Source of the DNA: JBATBW01 sp049662565
GTDB lineage: Bacteria; Bacillota_I; Bacilli_A; Erysipelotrichales; Erysipelotrichaceae
Reading direction: 5' to 3'
Length of the DNA stretch: 7,552 bases
Assembly: GCA_049662565.1 (NCBI GenBank)
Contig: JBATBW010000035.1
Location: 1 to 7,552, forward strand
The position numbers and the translations under genes are program-made. Under the pieces are notes generated by a model that saw only the letters and a program-made list of their open reading frames with translations, ran no database searches and was not told where the DNA came from. The number at the start of each line of letters is the position of its first letter. Position 1 is the first letter of the stretch. Below, one piece after another: positions 4,860-7,552 of this stretch.

Positions 4860-5825
4860 ATGAGTAATTTAGACAATAGAAAAATTGTATTAGTAGGGAC
4901 TGGTTTTGTAGGAATGAGTATGGCATATTCTTTTCTTTCAGAAGCTGGCATTGATGAATTAGTTTTAGTAGATGTTGCGAAAGAAAAAGCTGAAGGGGAG
5001 GCGATGGACTTAAGCCATGGCTTGCCTTATTCAAGAAGTAAAATAAGAATTAAAGCTGGAGATTATAGTGATTGTAGTGATGCTAGTATTGTAGTTATTA
5101 CAGCAGGGGCTGCCCAAAAACCTGGACAAACTCGTTTAGAATTAACGGCAATTAACACTAAAATCATGAAGAGTATTTGTGAACAAATTAAAGATTCAGG
5201 TTTTGATGGTATTATTGTTGTCGCAAGTAACCCAGTTGATTTAATGACATATGTTGCCCAAAAAGTTACAGGATTACCAGCTAATAGAGTTATTGGTAGC
5301 GGGACATTATTAGATACTGCAAGATTAAGATTTATGATTAGCGAATACTTTAATGTTAATAGTACTAATGTTCATGCTTATATCATGGGTGAACATGGTG
5401 ATTCTAGTTTTGTGCCTTGGATTCATGCTTATGTTGGATGCAAAAGTTTATTGGAATTATTAGATGAACAAAATAAAGACTTAGCGGATTTATTAACTAT
5501 TTATGAAAATGTACGTGATGCAGCTTATCAAATTATTGAAAAGAAAAAAGCTACATACTATGGTATTGGTTTATCATTAAACCGCTTAGTACATGCAATA
5601 TTGAATAATGAAAATGCAGTTATGACTTTATCTGTTCAACAAAATAACGAATATGGTAAACAAGGATTATATATTGGTGTTCCAGCGATTGTTAATCGAG
5701 ATGGTATTCGCGAAATCATCCATTTACCTTTAAATCAAGTCGATCAAGGAAAATTCGATAAAAGTTGTGATACATTAATTCAAACTATTGTGGAAGTTAT
5801 TGATCCAATCTTAGATGAAAAATAA
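4860..5825 (+). CDS. ldh: L-lactate dehydrogenase (NAD-dependent)
   Basis: 321 residues, typical length. Reduces pyruvate to L-lactate with NADH, regenerating NAD+ in fermentation; cytoplasmic, usually tetrameric. Visible: Rossmann GTGFVG (13-18), Asp38 for the NAD ribose, the mobile loop GAAQKPGQTRLEL (83-95) with Gln86 (the LDH-specific residue; malate dehydrogenases have Arg) and catalytic Arg92, Asp152 and substrate-binding Arg155 in LLDTARLRF (150-158), catalytic His179 in MGEHGDS (176-182), and Thr232 in ATYYGIG (231-237). All catalytic residues are present. The residue equivalent to fructose-1,6-bisphosphate-binding Arg173 appears to be Thr169, while the second site His189 is retained (alignment by eye), so allosteric control may differ from that of bacilli. 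Own promoter upstream, shared bidirectional terminator downstream, convergent with a lactate permease. The assignment is very firm. Confidence 0.97.
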   Translation: MSNLDNRKIVLVGTGFVGMSMAYSFLSEAGIDELVLVDVAKEKAEGEAMDLSHGLPYSRSKIRIKAGDYSDCSDASIVVITAGAAQKPGQTRLELTAINTKIMKSICEQIKDSGFDGIIVVASNPVDLMTYVAQKVTGLPANRVIGSGTLLDTARLRFMISEYFNVNSTNVHAYIMGEHGDSSFVPWIHAYVGCKSLLELLDEQNKDLADLLTIYENVRDAAYQIIEKKKATYYGIGLSLNRLVHAILNNENAVMTLSVQQNNEYGKQGLYIGVPAIVNRDGIREIIHLPLNQVDQGKFDKSCDTLIQTIVEVIDPILDEK

Positions 5826-5832
5826 TTAAAAT

Positions 5833-5863
5833 AAAACGGTCAACATTATTGACCGTTTTTTTT
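5833..5863. terminator. Bidirectional intrinsic terminator between ldh and the lactate permease gene
   Basis: AAAACGGTCAA (5833-5843), loop CATTA, TTGACCGTTTT (5849-5859): a perfect 11-bp stem. On the plus strand it ends in eight T (5856-5863). On the minus strand it is followed by TTTTATTTTAATT. It begins 7 nt after the ldh stop and reaches the permease stop (5862-5864), so one element ends both convergent genes. Confidence 0.92.
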
Positions 5864-7415
5864 AAGCAAAAATCATGAAAATGTTATAACCAAAATATAT
5901 AATGAAGGCCATTAGTACTAAATAAAGAATCGCGAACTTAAATATTTTTTTAAGTATTTCGCCGTCTTTACCAACTAAACCACAAGCTGCACATCCGATC
6001 GCAATACTTTGTGGAGATAACATTTTTCCCGCCGAAGTACCCAAAGAGTTGGCTGCTACTAGCCAATACTCATTAATGTTTAAAGCGTTAGCTGCTTGTA
6101 ATTGAATATTACCAAACAAAACCTGAGAACTTGTTCCACTTCCAGTTACAAACGTACCTATTGCACCAATAACTGGGGAAACTAAAGGATAATAAGTTCC
6201 TGTTACTAAAATTAAAAATGAAGAAATAGTCGTCACCATATGGGAATAACCCATTACTTTAGCACAGCCTAATACTGATAACATTGTAATCATTGTTTTA
6301 GACATTTGGATAATAGTATCTTTTAATACTCCCATTTGTTCTTTAAAACTACATTTTTGAATAAAGCCACCAATAATACCACTTATCATTATTAAGACAC
6401 CGGGAGTATTAATCCACGTAATAGTATAAGGATTGGGATTAACACCTTGATAAATGATGAATGTAGATTTAATACTACTTAATGGACCGTTGATAAACGG
6501 TACTAGTTTACTTGTCAACAATAACAAAACAAAAATCAGTAGGAAAGGAGAGAAAGCTGTAATGATTTTCTTAAAAGATAACTCTTGATCATCATGTGCA
6601 ATTTCCATAAGATAGGTTGTATCTTTAATGTTCATCTTTTTCGCATACATAAACGTACAAATTAATGAAACAATACTTGCAATGATAATAGTAAGTTCGG
6701 GAGATACAAATTTAGCTGCTAATATTTCAGGGATTACAAAACTTAAACTAGCTACAGTAACAAAGCCCATCACACCTTTTAAGGCTTTAAAGCCTTTACC
6801 AGTAATCATTACCATGATATAAGGGGAGATAAAAAGCAATAAAGCCACTTGTAAAGTTTGAATAAATGCTAATGAATTAGGGTTTAAACTAGTTATAGAC
6901 GCTAAGGTTGTTGTCGGAATACCAATCGAACCAAACATTGTTGGACAACCATTCGCCACTAAACAAGCCAATATTGCCGTAATGGGGTTGAACCCTAAAG
7001 CATAAAGCATACTACTTGGAATGGCAATTGCCACACCAAAACCGGCAATGGCCTCTAAGAAACCACCAAAACACCATCCAATTAATATAACTAACACACG
7101 AGCATCACTATTTACGGAAGTAAATAATTTCTTTATGATATCCATATTTTTAGTATAGACAGTTAAATTATAAGTGAATACAGCGGCGATGATGACAATA
7201 ATAATCGGCCACAATGCCATCACAAAGCCTTCTAAACTGGCAGTTAGGGCGCTTATAAAAGGTAAGTTCCAAAAAAATACCGCTTCAATAATGGCAATAA
7301 ATAAGGCAAATACACTTGCGATATGAGCAGGTAATTTTAATACAGATAAAGCAACTATTAACCAAATAATCGGTAATAGCGCTAGTAAAAACATTAATAA
7401 AGAGTTCTCTAACAT
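5862..7415 (-). CDS. lctP: L-lactate permease, LctP/LldP family
   Basis: 517 residues; the family is usually 500-570. Integral inner-membrane carrier for lactate (and glycolate in some members), normally proton-coupled. Highly hydrophobic, with about 12-14 predicted helices and a charged loop near 258-284. Family signatures: GWCFGGFLEAIAGFGVAIAIP (113-133), NGCPTMFGSIGIPTTT (155-170), GTFVTGSGTSSQVLFGN (420-436) and AANSLGTSAGKMLSPQS (454-470). ATG 7415 has GGAGG 6 nt upstream. It has its own promoter and converges on ldh, so the two are not one operon but form a lactate locus. Direction of transport cannot be read from sequence: it could take up lactate for oxidation or export fermentation product. 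Symbol lldP is a synonym used in enterobacteria. Confidence 0.93.
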   Translation of the reverse strand: MLENSLLMFLLALLPIIWLIVALSVLKLPAHIASVFALFIAIIEAVFFWNLPFISALTASLEGFVMALWPIIIVIIAAVFTYNLTVYTKNMDIIKKLFTSVNSDARVLVILIGWCFGGFLEAIAGFGVAIAIPSSMLYALGFNPITAILACLVANGCPTMFGSIGIPTTTLASITSLNPNSLAFIQTLQVALLLFISPYIMVMITGKGFKALKGVMGFVTVASLSFVIPEILAAKFVSPELTIIIASIVSLICTFMYAKKMNIKDTTYLMEIAHDDQELSFKKIITAFSPFLLIFVLLLLTSKLVPFINGPLSSIKSTFIIYQGVNPNPYTITWINTPGVLIMISGIIGGFIQKCSFKEQMGVLKDTIIQMSKTMITMLSVLGCAKVMGYSHMVTTISSFLILVTGTYYPLVSPVIGAIGTFVTGSGTSSQVLFGNIQLQAANALNINEYWLVAANSLGTSAGKMLSPQSIAIGCAACGLVGKDGEILKKIFKFAILYLVLMAFIIYFGYNIFMIFA

Positions 7416-7437
7416 ACAACACCTCCAACAACTTTAT

Positions 7438-7466
7438 ATTTTATAACTAAATACGGATATTGTCTA
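7438..7466 (-). promoter_or_regulatory. Predicted promoter of the lactate permease gene
   Basis: On the minus strand TAGACA (7466-7461), exactly 17 bp, TAAAAT (7443-7438): 10 of 12 consensus positions. Transcription would begin near 7431, about 16 nt before ATG 7415. It lies just downstream of the terminator of the preceding gene, so the permease is probably monocistronic. Confidence 0.65.
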
Positions 7467-7467
7467 C

Positions 7468-7491
7468 AAAAAAAGCCTAAAGTTTAGGCTT
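7468..7491 (-). terminator. Intrinsic terminator of the gene at the right edge
   Basis: Palindrome AAGCCTAAA-G-TTTAGGCTT (7473-7491; effective loop of 3 nt) followed on the minus strand by seven T (7474-7468). The plus-strand side lacks a T-run, so it acts leftward, ending the gene that enters from the right. Confidence 0.8.
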
Positions 7492-7552
7492 ATAAAAACT
7501 GCGGTTTTCCATCGCAAAGATTCTAGGTGTAAATTCACCTTCATTAATAGAC
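7477..7552 (-). CDS. C-terminal fragment of an unidentified leftward gene
   Basis: Last 24 codons of a gene entering from the right edge, ending in TAG (7477-7479). The C-terminus reads INEGEFTPRIFAMENRSFYK then PKL. I do not recognise the family. The frame is supported by an intrinsic terminator placed right at the stop and by a protein-like composition; the competing minus-strand frame gives a less ordinary sequence and runs through the terminator. Too short for a functional call. Confidence 0.5.
   Translation of the reverse strand, partial: SINEGEFTPRIFAMENRSFYKPKL

Noticed and set aside
6628..6822. Plus-strand open frame of 64 codons
   Set aside because: Antisense to membrane segments of the lactate permease; hydrophobic helix codons often give such open antisense frames.
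7461..7470. TTGTAGACAA near the permease promoter as a Rex site
   Set aside because: The half-sites are only 2 bp apart, unlike the known TTGTGA-N6-TCACAA spacing.

Overview
The window is AT-rich bacterial DNA. Shine-Dalgarno sites are strong, promoters are sigma-A-like, and intrinsic terminators are recognisable. TGA is used as a real stop (dinB, Nudix gene), so the code is the standard bacterial one. Gene content (L-lactate dehydrogenase, LctP lactate permease, an OFA-type MFS carrier, a LexA/HdiR-like repressor next to a Y-family polymerase) points to a fermentative low-GC Firmicute. Erysipelotrichia or a related Bacilli/Clostridia lineage is my best guess; this is inference, since no rRNA or other marker is present.

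Region 1 (1-2908) is a DNA-damage-type module. A 198-residue HTH + S24-peptidase repressor (2312-2908, +) diverges from a leftward operon: a Y-family DNA polymerase (947-2182), an 83-residue protein overlapping it by ATGA (699-950), and an S66 (LD-carboxypeptidase/MccF-like) peptidase that runs off the left edge (1-684). The 129-bp divergent gap holds two back-to-back promoters, a perfect 9-10-9 interrupted palindrome between them, and a 13-mer repeated at both -10 regions. This looks like a small self-contained SOS-like switch in which repressor autocleavage would release translesion synthesis together with two accessory genes.

Region 2 (2909-4763, +) carries a 12-helix OFA-type MFS carrier for a small organic acid and, after a long AT-rich hairpin, a Nudix hydrolase with an intact Nudix box. 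The hairpin ends only 18 nt before the Nudix start codon, so it may act as an attenuator.

Region 3 (4764-7552) is a lactate locus. An L-lactate dehydrogenase (4860-5825, +) with its own near-consensus promoter faces an LctP-family lactate permease (5862-7415, -) with its own promoter; they share one bidirectional terminator. The dehydrogenase interconverts pyruvate and lactate and the permease moves lactate across the membrane; the MFS carrier may handle a related monocarboxylate. At the right edge are the last 24 codons of another leftward gene and its terminator. No tRNA, rRNA, CRISPR array or insertion sequence was seen, and no gap above 300 bases lacks a gene.
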